12,500 nt of DNA from Neocallimastix lanati (nom. inval.) (GCA_016946835.1 JACVTC010000015.1:1605001-1617500); one strand, 5' to 3'; counted from the first letter of the stretch, positions 1-9,476 are shown. The notes: generated by a model not told the origin, from the letters alone. Numbers and translations are program-made.

Positions 1-586
1 GTATCTCACACCAACTTTGATTACTAAATTCACTTTTATAATTAATATATATTTAGATAATATATTAAAATTAAAACTTAATAAAATTTCATTTGTTTTA
101 TTATTTAAATAAATTAAAAATTATAAACTTATTATTATTATTTTTTTATATATTGTTTTACTGACAATATTACATTTATAAATAACTTACAATGATTCTA
201 AATATTCTAAAGTACTTAATTTATCAACAGCTGCTTCTAATTTTACACCAAAATCAAAGCATGAAATTCCTACCAATTGACTATTAATATATATATATTA
301 ATTAATAAAATTTAAAAAATTTTTATGAAAACATTAATTTTTTTAATTATTTAGTTATCATTACTTACATCCCAATAATGTTTTTAGCATTACAAGTTAT
401 GATATCTAAATCACAACAATTATTTGCCATAAATTTTTTTTTATTTGGTCCTAATAATTCTGCTACTTCTCGTATAACAGCACAATCTGCTATTTCCTGA
501 CCTTTAACGCTTAATATATCTTTTGCTATTAAGCAAAATACTAAAACTTTAAAGATTAAACTACTTTTAATTATTAAATTTACCAT
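1..586 (-). CDS. Gene B: LRR secreted/membrane protein, 5' part only (runs off the left edge)
   Basis: This is the N-terminal part of a paralogue of the LRR gene at 4916-7678. Exons read by eye on the minus strand are 586-369, 280-191 and 32 to beyond 1, with introns of 88 and 158 bases. Both donors are GTAAGT and both introns are in phase 2. Exon 1 (218 bases) and exon 2 (90 bases) match gene A in length. The start sits in an A-rich context and is followed by a hydrophobic signal peptide (about residues 1-29), then a cysteine cap: Cys35, the Cys-Cys pair at 57-58 and Cys65. Exon 2 encodes an amphipathic stretch ending in LEYLES, and exon 3 opens with a SNQSWC motif that parallels HQSWC in gene A. 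Over the first 73 residues about 46 are identical between the two genes. The product is probably exported with an LRR ectodomain. Whether it has the membrane helix and tail of gene A cannot be seen. Confidence 0.8.
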
Positions 587-1617
587 TTTTTTCTTTTTTT
601 TTTTTTTTTTTAACTTTTTAAAATTGATTTTAAAATTGATTTTAATTTTGAATTTTAAATTTTATATTAAAGGTACTATAAAAATAATCTTAGTTTTTTT
701 TTTTTTTTTTTTTTTAATTTAATTATAAATACTTTTTAATATTTATTTATTTATTTATTTATATTAATGTATTTTATTTTTATTTTATTGCTCTTTGTTT
801 TTAATTTATTTTTTTTATAGTTTTTAAATTTTTTAAATTTGTTATTATTTAATTTAATTTTATTTATTCATTTTTTTATTATTTATCTATATTATTTTAA
901 ATTTAAAAGATCTAAATTTCTATAATTTTTTTATTTTTTTCTTTTCTTTTATTTTATTTAATTTTACTTTATTTTATTTTTCTTTTTTTTTTGCTTATTT
1001 GTTTTGCTTATTTTTTTTTTTATTTATTGTATACTCGGTTGAACTTCTCAAAAAGAACAATCAGAGAAAATAAACATTCGAAATGTGTTCTGTTTTGTTC
1101 TGTCTTAGCAAAAAGTGATTTTGATTGAATAAAGTAAAAAAAGTTCCAAAAATTTTAATACCTGTTACACAGAAATTCTAAGTTTAAATTTATGTTATAT
1201 TGTTAAATATTTTTTGTGTAATTACTGATATAAGAATGAATAAAAACTTTAATTATTAATAAATTTTATATATTAATATTTACATATTTACATAAAAATA
1301 AATTAATAAATCATTTGAAACAACGTGATACGTGATATCAATTAAGCGTGATTTATTTTAATGTGATAAAAATAAAATTATGAAAAGACATAAAATTATG
1401 TAAACATAAAATATATAACATAAATTTCTAAATTTCAAAAATTGAAATAATTTATAAATTTTTATTTTTATATTAAATAATTTTTATTTTACTTTAATAT
1501 TTTATATTTTATTATTTATAATAAATTTCTTATATTATTATTGTTTTATGAATAATATTTTATTCTAAATATTTTACTTTATACATTTCATTTTTGTACT
1601 TTTATATGAAATACTTT

Positions 1618-1703
1618 AAATACTTAGTAGTTATCATAAAAATTAATTAAATAGTTTATTAAATACTTAATACTTATCATAAAAATTAATTAAATAGTTT
1701 ATA
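1618..1703. repeat. 43-base imperfect tandem duplication
   Basis: Two adjacent copies of a unit of about 43 bases share the identical core TTATCATAAAAATTAATTAA at 1631 and 1674. The copies differ by a few bases just before the core. No coding role is apparent. Confidence 0.75.
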
Positions 1704-1743
1704 ATGAATTAAGAATATAAAATTATGAATAATTTTTTATAAT

Positions 1744-1835
1744 TATTCTTTCCAAGTTTTATTCCAAATTTATTTACTAATTTCTTTTATTCTTTGCAAG
1801 GTTTTATGACAAATTTATCTGCTAATTTCTTTTAT
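1744..1835. repeat. 45-base degenerate tandem duplication
   Basis: The unit beginning ATTCTTTCCAAG at 1744 is repeated as ATTCTTTGCAAG at 1789. Both copies run on through a similar ACAAATTTAT / CTAATTTCTTTT segment, with scattered substitutions. A truncated third start (ACTTTCAAGTT) may follow. It is an older duplication than the one at 1618-1703. Confidence 0.6.
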
Positions 1836-2287
1836 ACTTTCAAGTTAACAATAATTAAATACTGAATAAATTATAATTACATTTTAAATAATAAATATAT
1901 AAAATTATAGCTAAATAAATATAGATCATAAATAAAACTTCTCTCAACAAGAGATAATTCGAACTGTGAACTATTTATCCTATTTTTCATTACATTTTTT
2001 ATATTTTCATGTAATATTGCTTAGTGCAGCTAACAAACCATGTGATGTATGATTTATAGTAATTGTAAGGTCATGCATAAAAGGAAGATATTAATAAAAT
2101 AAAAAGGAAATAAATCTAAAAATTGAAATTGATCACATTTCAATTTATTTTAAAAAGATTTAAGAGTCTCAGTTTGCTATTAATACACTTAGTATTAAAG
2201 GTCGGTGGGTTAATAAATCTACGTTTTAAAGTTTTGTTAAACATTGAAAAAAAAAAAAAAATTAAAACTATCTAGTCAAGGATATAA

Positions 2288-2999
2288 TCTAACGGGCATA
2301 AAAAAATTCTGTTGGAAGATTCAAACTTCAATATCTGGAAGGACGATATTTATATATTATTATGGACATACGACCTTTATAAATATGTAAAGAAGGATTT
2401 ACTAAAAAATAAAAAATAAAAAAAAATAAAAAAGTCTGATATTCAAGAAAGTAAATTAAATTAAATGAATACGTAGAAGCTGATAATGATAACGAATATA
2501 TATTTGTTAAAACTGTAACTAATGAAATTATATTTAAATGACATAAAAGCAAAGTCTTTAATATCAAACAGCATTAGTGATAAAATTAGAAACAGAGTAA
2601 GTTTTATTGATAAATTCTATGTATAATACATATAAAATATAATACATATAAAATAGTAGAAGAAAGATACACATTCTTAGACAATGAGAAAAAGGATGAA
2701 ATTATTAAAATATTAGAAGGAATGAGATTTGGATTTGATGAAAGAAACCAATCAAAATCAATATTTATTTCATCCGTAAATATTTTCATTCAAAGAATTG
2801 AATCGACTAGATTTTTCTCATACAGATAGAGAAATGGTCGACTATGTATATATAATGCTTTAAAAATAAAGAATTGGTATTATATCTGTCTAGCGCACTA
2901 GTTCACCTTGACAATCGGGAAAGTTTCAGTAAGGAAATAATTGTTGCCCAACTACATGCTAGGCATATATTAGATAAAAGAATGAAAAAAGTGAAACAA
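2288..2999 (+). pseudogene. Retrotransposon gag remnant
   Basis: The frame open from 2288 to 2416 contains LEDSNFNIWKDDIYILLW, the usual start of copia Gag, where a 'G/D-x-N-F/Y-x-x-W' motif precedes a helical segment. It stops at 2417 in an A-rich insertion. Around 2540-2580 an AKSLISNSISDK-like stretch follows in another frame. A third open segment (2656-2829) contains YTFLDNEKKDEIIKILEG, typical of the Gag core helices. The segment 2871-2999 reads as ELVLYLSSALVHLDN and ends ILDKRMKKVKQ before a stop. At least three frame changes separate these pieces, so no full-length capsid protein can be made. The order and spacing leave little doubt about the family. Confidence 0.75.
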
Positions 3000-3059
3000 T
3001 AATAATAATGTTCTAAATACCGAAATAACTGAAAGAAAAATATTCCAACTCTAAAAATA

Positions 3060-3550
3060 AAATGAAGGGTTGGAAATGTGAAAAATATGGACAAAAGCAA
3101 TAGAATGTCCAATGAAAAATAAAAAATAAAAAGAAAAAAAAAATCCAACCAAAAGGAACTACAAGAAAAAATAGCAAAGGAGGCCAAAGCTAGCCTGGTG
3201 TAATAAATGAAGATGAAGAGGCCGAAGAAGAAGAAACCGAGAACTTTATCAAATTCAAGATTGACTACCCAGAACATGAGTTTGAAGCCAAACAGTATTG
3301 CTACCAAAGGAAGAATTAAAATTAGAAAACCATATAATATCAAAAATAATAATAATAATAATTATGATTTTATCACAAAACATAATTTATTATATTATTT
3401 AAGGGAAGAAATATTTATAAAGAAAAATCTGCTATATTATGGACTTTAGATTCAGTAGCATAATACCATATGACACATAATCTAGAAAATTTGAAGGATA
3501 TTAAGGAACATAAAGAAATATTAACCTTTGCCAAACAGTGGAAATGTTGA
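3060..3550 (+). pseudogene. Retrotransposon zinc knuckle, acidic linker and aspartic protease remnant
   Basis: Around 3072-3112 a GWKCEKYGQK stretch followed after a frame change by AIECP resembles the CCHC nucleocapsid knuckle, with the second Cys and the His replaced. A Glu-rich linker (about 3203-3316, INEDEEAEEEETENFIKFK) follows. At 3428-3460 the frame reads SAILWTLDSVA, then a TAA at 3461, then YHMTHNLENL. This matches the copia protease start, where the catalytic Asp is followed by Ser-Gly-Ala and then xHMT. Here Gly is Val and the next residue is a stop. The protease would be inactive. After the TGA at 3548 a similar SGNVESIF segment continues in another frame. Confidence 0.75.
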
Positions 3551-3887
3551 GTCTATATTTATTGATACATATATAGAGAATATTATTAAGGGGTATATAA
3601 AATAATATTGAAAAGATGTGCTATATATATGCCAACATTTTAAAAAAGAAATTTATTATCAATCTACCACCTTACTAAAGAATACTTAAAAAAAAAAATT
3701 TTATTCTGTAAAGCATAACAATAAAAAGTAGAATATATATATATATATTTTTTTTTTGATAAAAGTGGAAATAAGGTTTACTCCGTATTATTATTAAATG
3801 ATACAAAAAAAAACATACACAAAGTCTTATCTTTCAAGAACCAAAGATATATATATCCTACTTGCTATCCGATTCCAAACACTCGAT

Positions 3888-4090
3888 GACAGAAAGGACC
3901 TCGAATTATGGCATAGAAAATTAGGACACTTTATCATAGAAAAGGTAAAAAAGACAAGTTACCTTCTATTAAAATGAACAAGAAGTGCAAGATATGTTGC
4001 GATGCCAAGAGGAAGAACCCCCCATATTAGAGCTCAAATAATATAACAAGTGAACTCTTTGAAATTATCCAGATGTATACTATCTTAACT
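3888..4090 (+). pseudogene. Retrotransposon GAG-pre-integrase / integrase zinc-finger remnant
   Basis: The frame through 3903-3926 reads ELWHRKLGHF, the hallmark of the copia GAG-pre-integrase domain, which supplies the two His of the HHCC integrase finger. About thirty codons later, after a frame change at about 3955, KMNKKCKICCDAKRKNPPY (ending at about 4026) supplies the CxxC pair. A TAG then interrupts SSNNITSELFEII, the usual approach to the integrase core. The first catalytic Asp region is already unrecognisable and the element ends at about 4090. Keeping both zinc ligand pairs while losing everything downstream suggests truncation as well as point decay. Confidence 0.8.
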
Positions 4091-4307
4091 TTTTTTTTTT
4101 AAGTTTACAATAAGTTAAAAAAATTTAAACATTTTTTAAAAATACACAATACTATTAATATATAATAATTTATGGTTTACGTAGTATACTTTATTATAAT
4201 GTTATAAATATATATACATAAATATATATTTTATATTAATTTTTTTATTATTATTTATTATTTTTTAATATTAATTTTTATTAATTATTATTACTTAATA
4301 TTATTTT

Positions 4308-4339
<32 letters not shown>

Positions 4340-4915
4340 TTATTTTTATTTTTTTTTTTTTTTTTTAATTATAATTTTTAATATTTTAGTTTAGCTATTT
4401 GAATTAATCTTTAATTTATTTCAAAGTTTTTCGAGTTTACCGTAATGACTTCTATATACCAATCCTGTTTAATAAATTGGTAGTATAATTCAAACACTTA
4501 AAAATGTACTATTAACATTAATGTGTTCTTTATTTGTATTAAAAAAAAAAAGTTTTTTTTAAAAAAAAAAAAAATAATTATATAAAAAAATAACTATTTC
4601 CTATTATAAATAGTTTATATAGTATATATAAATTATTATTTATTTGATATTATTTATATAGTAATAAGTAAATATATATCATGTTAAAATGTTTTTATTA
4701 ACATTTTATTGATATTGATAAAGAATGTTTATTATATATATATTTATTTATTTTATTAATATCATATATTAATAAAAATACCATTGTATATTATAAATAT
4801 TTAATGAAATATTAAATTATAAGTATTATTTAATTTTCAATATTAAAAATATATTTAAACAGTATTATTATAATTAATAATAATATTACTTGAATTATAA
4901 TTATTATTTCATTCT
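4091..4915. other. AT-rich spacer downstream of gene A, no gene seen
   Basis: This stretch separates the retroelement remnant from the 3' end of gene A on the minus strand. It holds TTTA-type microsatellites (about 4313-4345), A and T homopolymers, and a perfect 9-base inverted repeat (TAAAATGTT ... AACATTTTA) near 4684-4708. The part next to 4916 should contain the 3' untranslated region of gene A, but no clear polyadenylation signal can be picked out in such AT-rich DNA. A slightly less AT-rich piece at 4425-4510 contains a short inverted repeat and no recognisable RNA gene. Confidence 0.55.
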
Positions 4916-6471
4916 TTAATTTTCTTTTTCCTTTTCCTTTTCAGGTAATTCATTACTACTTTCTTTTTCTTTTTCTTTTTCTTTTTCCTTTTCCTTTTCA
5001 GGTAATTGGGTATTACTTTCTTTTTCTTTTTCTTTTCCTTCTTCATTTGAGGATGAACTATTTCCATTAATATCTTGATATGATGGTGGTTCCTCTTGAG
5101 AATTACCTTGAGGATCAATTACTGTTGAAGCTTGAGCTGGTGGATATCCTTGAGCATACATTGGTGGATAGGGTTGGTTTGGTGGTGGATAACCAGGATA
5201 GTATTGTGGGTATGGTAAATATCCTTGAGGTGGATAACCCTGTGGAGGATAACCTTGAGGTGGATAACCTTGAGGTGGAGGAGGATAGCTTTGATTTGGT
5301 AATGGATAAGGTTGAACTGGAGGGTAACCTGGATATTCGGTAGTTGGATTAGAACCAACATTTGAAATAGGAGCATAAATTGGATTTGGAGGATAAGTTG
5401 AATTAGGAACATTGACATTTGGGTTAGGAGCTACATTTGGATTAGGTGAGGCATTAGAATTAGACACCTCTGGAACTGAAGATGGTTGAGGATTTATCAT
5501 AAGGGATTCTGATATTTTATTATTGGTAGAACCGGGTTCATTATTATTAATGCTGGAGACAGCATTCTGAGGTTTTTCATTCAAATTTGAAATAGTACCA
5601 TAAGGTTTTTCAACTGAATCATTATCAGTAATATCAGAATTAGTATCATAAGGTTTTTTATTTGATTCACTACCATTTATATAAGGATTTTCTTCTTCTT
5701 CTTCCTCATCATCATCATTATTATTTTTACTATTATCAGTAATTGTAATTTTAACATTGACTCCATGACCATTACTTTGAGTATTATCACTATTAGAATC
5801 ATCACTATTAGTATTATCACTATTTTTGCTAGATCTACTATTATTTCTATGAACATCTGTTGTGGGTTTGACATAACTTACACTTGAAGGATTTTTTTTA
5901 GAACTATTATCACATATTGATAAACAAAAACAACAAGCAACTACTGAAAGACATAGGACAAAAAATATTATCATTATTTTTTTCATCGATAAAAAATGAT
6001 TGTTACCCTCATCCTTTTCATCACCATTACTTTCCTTTGTATCTAATTCAGCTTCAATTTCATTCTCTTTCATTTTATCACTTCCATTACTAGTAGAAAG
6101 AATATCATCTTTAGTACATTTTTTATCCAAATTGTTCATACAATTAGTACTTTTTATGTAACATAAACCTGTATTCAAATAGTTACAAGTGCTCATCTTT
6201 GACATCTTTGGAACATAACCCGTTAATTTTTTATTTTCAGACAAATCTCTTAAATTCATAAAAATATATTTTATTAAATTTTTAAAAAAAAAAAATAAAA
6301 AAAAAAAAAATATATATATATATATATATTAATATTATATTTTATATCAATTTAAAAAAAAAAAAAAAGATATATGTCTATATAATTCATAAAAATTCTT
6401 ACATTTCAGTTAAATTTTCCAATTTAGTAAAACTGTATGGAATACTTCCAGTTAATTTGTTGTTATTTAAT

Positions 6472-6521
<50 letters not shown>

Positions 6522-7330
6522 TTATATATATATATATATCAAATTATATCAAATTAGTAAATAAAAAAAAGATATTCATTTAATAAAAAAAAATAATTTC
6601 ATTAGAAAACAAAATAATAACTTACAAAGATTTTAAATTTTTTAAATTACTGTAAGAGTTTGGAATGTTACCGTAATAATCATTATAAGATAAATCTCTA
6701 TATATAACAATATATATAAAAATAAGCATAACATTAGACTTTAGATGAAGGGATACTTTTTTTAATTTTTTTTTCCAGAAATTTTAAATAAAAATTTTTT
6801 ATAAAAATATAATATAATATATACAATTTTTCTAATTTGGTTAATTGAAGGATGTCTTCAGGAAGAGTATCTCTATTATTATCATTTGACATAACTCTTA
6901 ATTCAAGAACAATAGTATGTTACATATGTTATATGTACAAGTACAATATTAATAATTAGTATAAATTTTTACATAAAATTAATTTAATTATTTATAAAAT
7001 TAAAAAATAAAAATAAAAATAAAAATTCATACAAAGTTTTTAAATTTTTTAATTTTATAATATTTTTTGGTCGACCACACCAACTCTGATGAGTATATTC
7101 GCTTTTATAAATAATATTTATACAAATAATTTTTTTTTTAAAATTAAAAATTAATAAATTTTTCTTTATTTTATTATTAATATATATCTATTTTGTACTT
7201 ACAATGATTCTAAATATTCTAAAGAAGCTAATTTATCAATAGCCCCTTCTAAATCCGCTGTAGTACCATGACATAAAAATCCCATAAATTTGCTTTTATA
7301 TATATATATATGTATGTGTATTTTATTAAT

Positions 7331-7372
<42 letters not shown>

Positions 7373-7413
7373 AAAAAATAAAAATAAAAATAAAAATAAA
7401 AATAAATTTCAAT

Positions 7414-7452
<39 letters not shown>

Positions 7453-7678
7453 TTACTTACACTCCTGTAACATGATTAGCATTACAGGTTACAACGTCTA
7501 AATCACAACAATTAATTGCTGAAAATTTTGTTTTAAGGCTTCCTAACAATTCTGCAGCTTCTCGTATAACAGCACAGTCTGCAATTTCTTGACTTCTAAC
7601 GCTTAATATATTGCTTGTTATTAAGCATAAAGCTAAAGCTTTAAAGCTTAAACGATTTTTTAATGCTAACTTTACCAT
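4916..7678 (-). CDS. Gene A: LRR single-pass membrane protein with Pro-rich PPxY tail, seven exons
   Basis: Exons on the minus strand are 7678-7461, 7292-7203, 7101-7033, 6896-6825, 6697-6626, 6474-6403 and 6248-4916, giving 1926 coding bases and 641 residues ending in TAA. All six introns (101-168 bases) are GT-AG and phase 2. In order: signal peptide (about 1-29); cysteine cap (Cys35, Cys57-Cys58, Cys65); plant-class LRRs from about 96 to 215, such as DLSYNDYYGNIPNSYSNLKN and NNNKLTGSIP; a C-terminal cysteine motif (Cys219, 227, 234); an acidic juxtamembrane stretch; a membrane helix (about 289-310); a Ser/Asn/Asp-rich tail; YPPQG-type repeats (about 502-569); PPSY at 585-588; and Lys-Glu repeats (about 602-641). 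A Met codon at 6259 opens the last exon's reading frame but lies in intron 6, so it is not the start. The ectodomain suggests recognition of a surface ligand and the tail suggests binding of WW-domain partners; both roles are inferred. No kinase or enzyme domain is present. Confidence 0.87.
6477..6518 (-). repeat. T42 tract directly at a 3' splice site (A42 on plus strand)
   Basis: In intron 5 of gene A the minus strand reads an uninterrupted run of 42 T immediately followed by the acceptor AG (6476-6475). It acts as an extreme polypyrimidine tract and is likely to be length-unstable. Confidence 0.85.
7339..7454. repeat. Homopolymer and TTTA microsatellite in intron 1 of gene A
   Basis: The plus strand shows an A32 run (7339-7370), then AAAAAT repeats, then an ATTT microsatellite running to the splice donor at 7455-7460. 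The whole block lies inside the first intron of the LRR gene. Gene B's first intron (88 bases) lacks it, which accounts for much of the size difference between the two introns. Confidence 0.8.
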
Positions 7679-8662
7679 TTTTTATTTTTTATTTTTTATT
7701 TTTTTTCTAAACCTAAATTTGAATTTTATGATATTACTTTTAATACAATTATAATAAATCTTTATATTTTCTTAATTTAATTATTAAATTTTTATCTTTA
7801 TTTTTATCTTTTTATTTTTTTATTTTAATTTTTCTTTTTTTTTTTTTTATTTTTCTATTCTTATTTTTATTTTTTTTTTATCTCCTTATTTTTTATGTTT
7901 ATGTTTATTTTTATGTTTATTCTTATGTTTATGTTTACTTTATTATAATTTTATTTATTATTGTTTTTTATTATTAATTTATTTATTGCTCATTTTTATT
8001 CTTTTATCTTTATTATTTCATGAACGATAAAAGACTTTAATATCTATAAAAGATAAAAAAATATATATGTATATATGTATATATATATATTTTTTTTTTT
8101 TTTTATTGTTTGTTTGAATTTAAAAAAAAAAAGTAAAAAAAAAGGAAAAATAAAAACAAACAGGGAGCAATTGACAATTGAAAAAAATTTTTTTTTTATT
8201 ATTTCTTAATTTTGCTTTTTAATTAAATCTTAAAGATAGGTTACACAAAAACAAAAAGTTAATTTTATATTTTTTATTACAATGAAAAGTGGAAATTTTA
8301 ATTTAAAATCATTCCACATACTATTATTTAAATAAATAAAGAAATAAATAAATATTTATGATATGAAAAATTAATTATTAAATAATGAGTGTGGCGCATT
8401 AAACTAGATCAAAATGACAAGTCACGATATTATTTTAAAATTAATGAAATTGATTCAACATATTAATAAAAATTACAAAACATAAAAATAAAATATATTG
8501 ATTGGATAATTATTTTTTTAAAGCATGGCCACAGTAAAGTTGATCTTATTAATAAATAATAAATTAAAACTGTTAAATATTATTATTTATAAAAAAATTC
8601 AAAATTAAATTAAAATAATAAATTTGTACAACTAGTTATAAACTACATTTAACGAATATATA
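7679..8662. other. AT-rich spacer between gene A and the cysteine-rich pseudogene, no gene seen
   Basis: This is the 5' flank of gene A (minus) and also of the broken gene at 8663 (plus), so both promoters should lie here in divergent orientation. The plus strand is T-rich from 7680 to 8010, giving gene A an A-rich leader like that of gene B. TA dinucleotide repeats occur at 8060-8090 and a CAATTGACAATTG dyad at about 8168-8180. No TATA element stands out from the background and no coding potential is seen. Confidence 0.5.
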
Positions 8663-9476
8663 ATGAACATTTAAATACTATTTATTCTAATATTGCTATA
8701 TATACAAACTATTTATAGTTACAATGTAACTATAAACTCCAATAATATACATAATAGATATATATTAAATCGTCGCAATAATACTATATCTAAAACTGAA
8801 TTAATGAAGCAAAATGTGTATCAATCAAATGAGTATTATTGTAAAAAAAAATACTGATATTTGTGTTATTATAACAAAATTTTATGATGCACCTTATGTT
8901 AATTTTCCAGATGAAAATGGTAATTTTAAAACATATATTAGTAAATCCTGTTCTTATAATAATAATTTATCTAAATGCAAAGATGGTAAAGAATATACAA
9001 TACCTGAAACTGGTGAATCTGTATTTTGTTCTTATAGATGTTCTAAGGATTCTGACTGTTTGCATAATAAATGTATGTTTACAAATCAAAAAGATTTATC
9101 AGAAATAAATACTTCTTTACCCGGTTCTTTTGACAAACCAAATAATACTACTAATACATCTATAGGATATTGTGTGTTTAATGAAGACTCTCCAGCGACA
9201 CATTGCGATACTATTTATAATTCTTATTTTTATGGTTATTTTGAACAATCATATGTGCATTGTGGTAAATCATATTCAGACAATTGTACGATAGATGACG
9301 AGTGTTCTAGTGAATATTGCAATACCCATTGTATTTTAAATAGCAAAGAACCTTCTTATGACTCAGCTAAAAGTATAATAAATCCTATTATTATTTTGAT
9401 TATTATATCTATATATATATGATTATGTTGTACTTGTTTATGTTATAGTACAAAATATCGTAAATTGTCAGAGTGA
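8663..9476 (+). pseudogene. Cysteine-rich secreted/membrane protein gene, disrupted three times
   Basis: An ATG at 8663 begins a frame encoding a signal-peptide-like segment (ILFILILLYIQTIYS) but has TAA at codon 4 (8672-8674). That frame runs on to a TGA at 8855, just after an A9 run (8843-8851). Removing one A joins it to the long frame open to 9419, so a reading frame of about 270 codons is implied. The downstream part is cysteine-rich, with spaced motifs such as CSYRCSKDSDCLHNKC and CTIDDECSSEYCNTHC, and ends in a hydrophobic helix (INPIIILIIISIYI). A TGA at 9420-9422 interrupts the helix end. The same frame continues as LCCTCLCYSTKYRKLSE to a second TGA at 9474-9476, a plausible short cytoplasmic tail. 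The likely original product was a type I membrane protein with a disulphide-rich ectodomain. I recognise no named family. A shorter protein starting at 8814 would lack the signal peptide. Confidence 0.65.

Larger units (their letters stand above)
587..2287. other. AT-rich spacer upstream of gene B, no gene seen
   Basis: No convincing coding region is visible on either strand. On the plus strand the stretch next to gene B (587-1020) is mostly T-rich, so gene B has an A-rich 5' leader. A less AT-biased island at about 1027-1165 contains the 13-mer CTTAGCAAAAAGT (1104-1116), which recurs at 10802-10814. Two imperfect tandem duplications lie at 1618-1703 and 1744-1835. A perfect 10-base inverted repeat with a 7-base loop is at 2120-2146. 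The last 150 bases before 2288 could be leader or long-terminal-repeat sequence of the retroelement that follows, but no matching second repeat is seen. Confidence 0.6.
2288..4090 (+). mobile_element. Decayed Ty1/copia-type LTR retrotransposon fragment (gag, protease, integrase zinc finger)
   Basis: Conceptual fragments in all three forward frames line up in the order expected of a Ty1/copia polyprotein: Gag N-terminus with an NFNIWKDDIY motif (about 2288-2416), Gag core (2656-2829 and 2871-2999), a degenerate CCHC knuckle (about 3072-3112), an aspartic protease with LDSVA where the family has LDSGA (3428-3550), and the integrase-leading zinc finger with LWHRKLGH and CKIC (3888-4090). Recognisable sequence stops at about 4090, early in the integrase, so the integrase core, reverse transcriptase and RNase H are missing. 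Many stops and frame changes make it non-functional. No flanking long terminal repeats were identified. It lies between the two LRR paralogues, in opposite orientation to both. Confidence 0.8.

Noticed and set aside
1923-2290. 5' long terminal repeat of the copia element
   Set aside because: No matching repeat exists downstream and no clear TG...CA ends or primer-binding site could be set, so it was left as unassigned spacer.
2903-3343. Long minus-strand hydrophobic frame of 146 codons
   Set aside because: It is antisense to the gag, zinc-knuckle and Glu-rich linker parts of the copia remnant. Its Phe/Leu-rich composition is a reverse-complement effect of A-rich coding sequence.
3207-3449. 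Lys-rich plus-strand frame starting at 3207
   Set aside because: It is the shifted frame of the Glu-rich linker in the retroelement; the acidic frame fits the polyprotein better.
4440-4500. tRNA-like stretch containing TTGGTAGTATAATTC
   Set aside because: No acceptor stem, anticodon arm or complete T-loop could be folded around it by eye; only a 7-base inverted repeat is present.
4909-5874. Several other frames across the last exon of gene A on both strands
   Set aside because: They are out-of-frame readings of the Pro-rich and Glu-Lys repeats. The 447-codon frame continues the LRR exons exactly and must be the real one.
6248-6259. Start codon at 6259 for an independent gene
   Set aside because: The reading frame is entered from the acceptor AG at 6250-6249, which completes an LRR motif from exon 6. 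The Met lies in the intron.
8672-9422. Reassigned stop codons (TAA or TGA read as amino acids)
   Set aside because: Gene A ends cleanly at TAA, fungal nuclear codes are not known to reassign these codons here, and the same gene also has a frameshift. Pseudogenisation or error explains it better.
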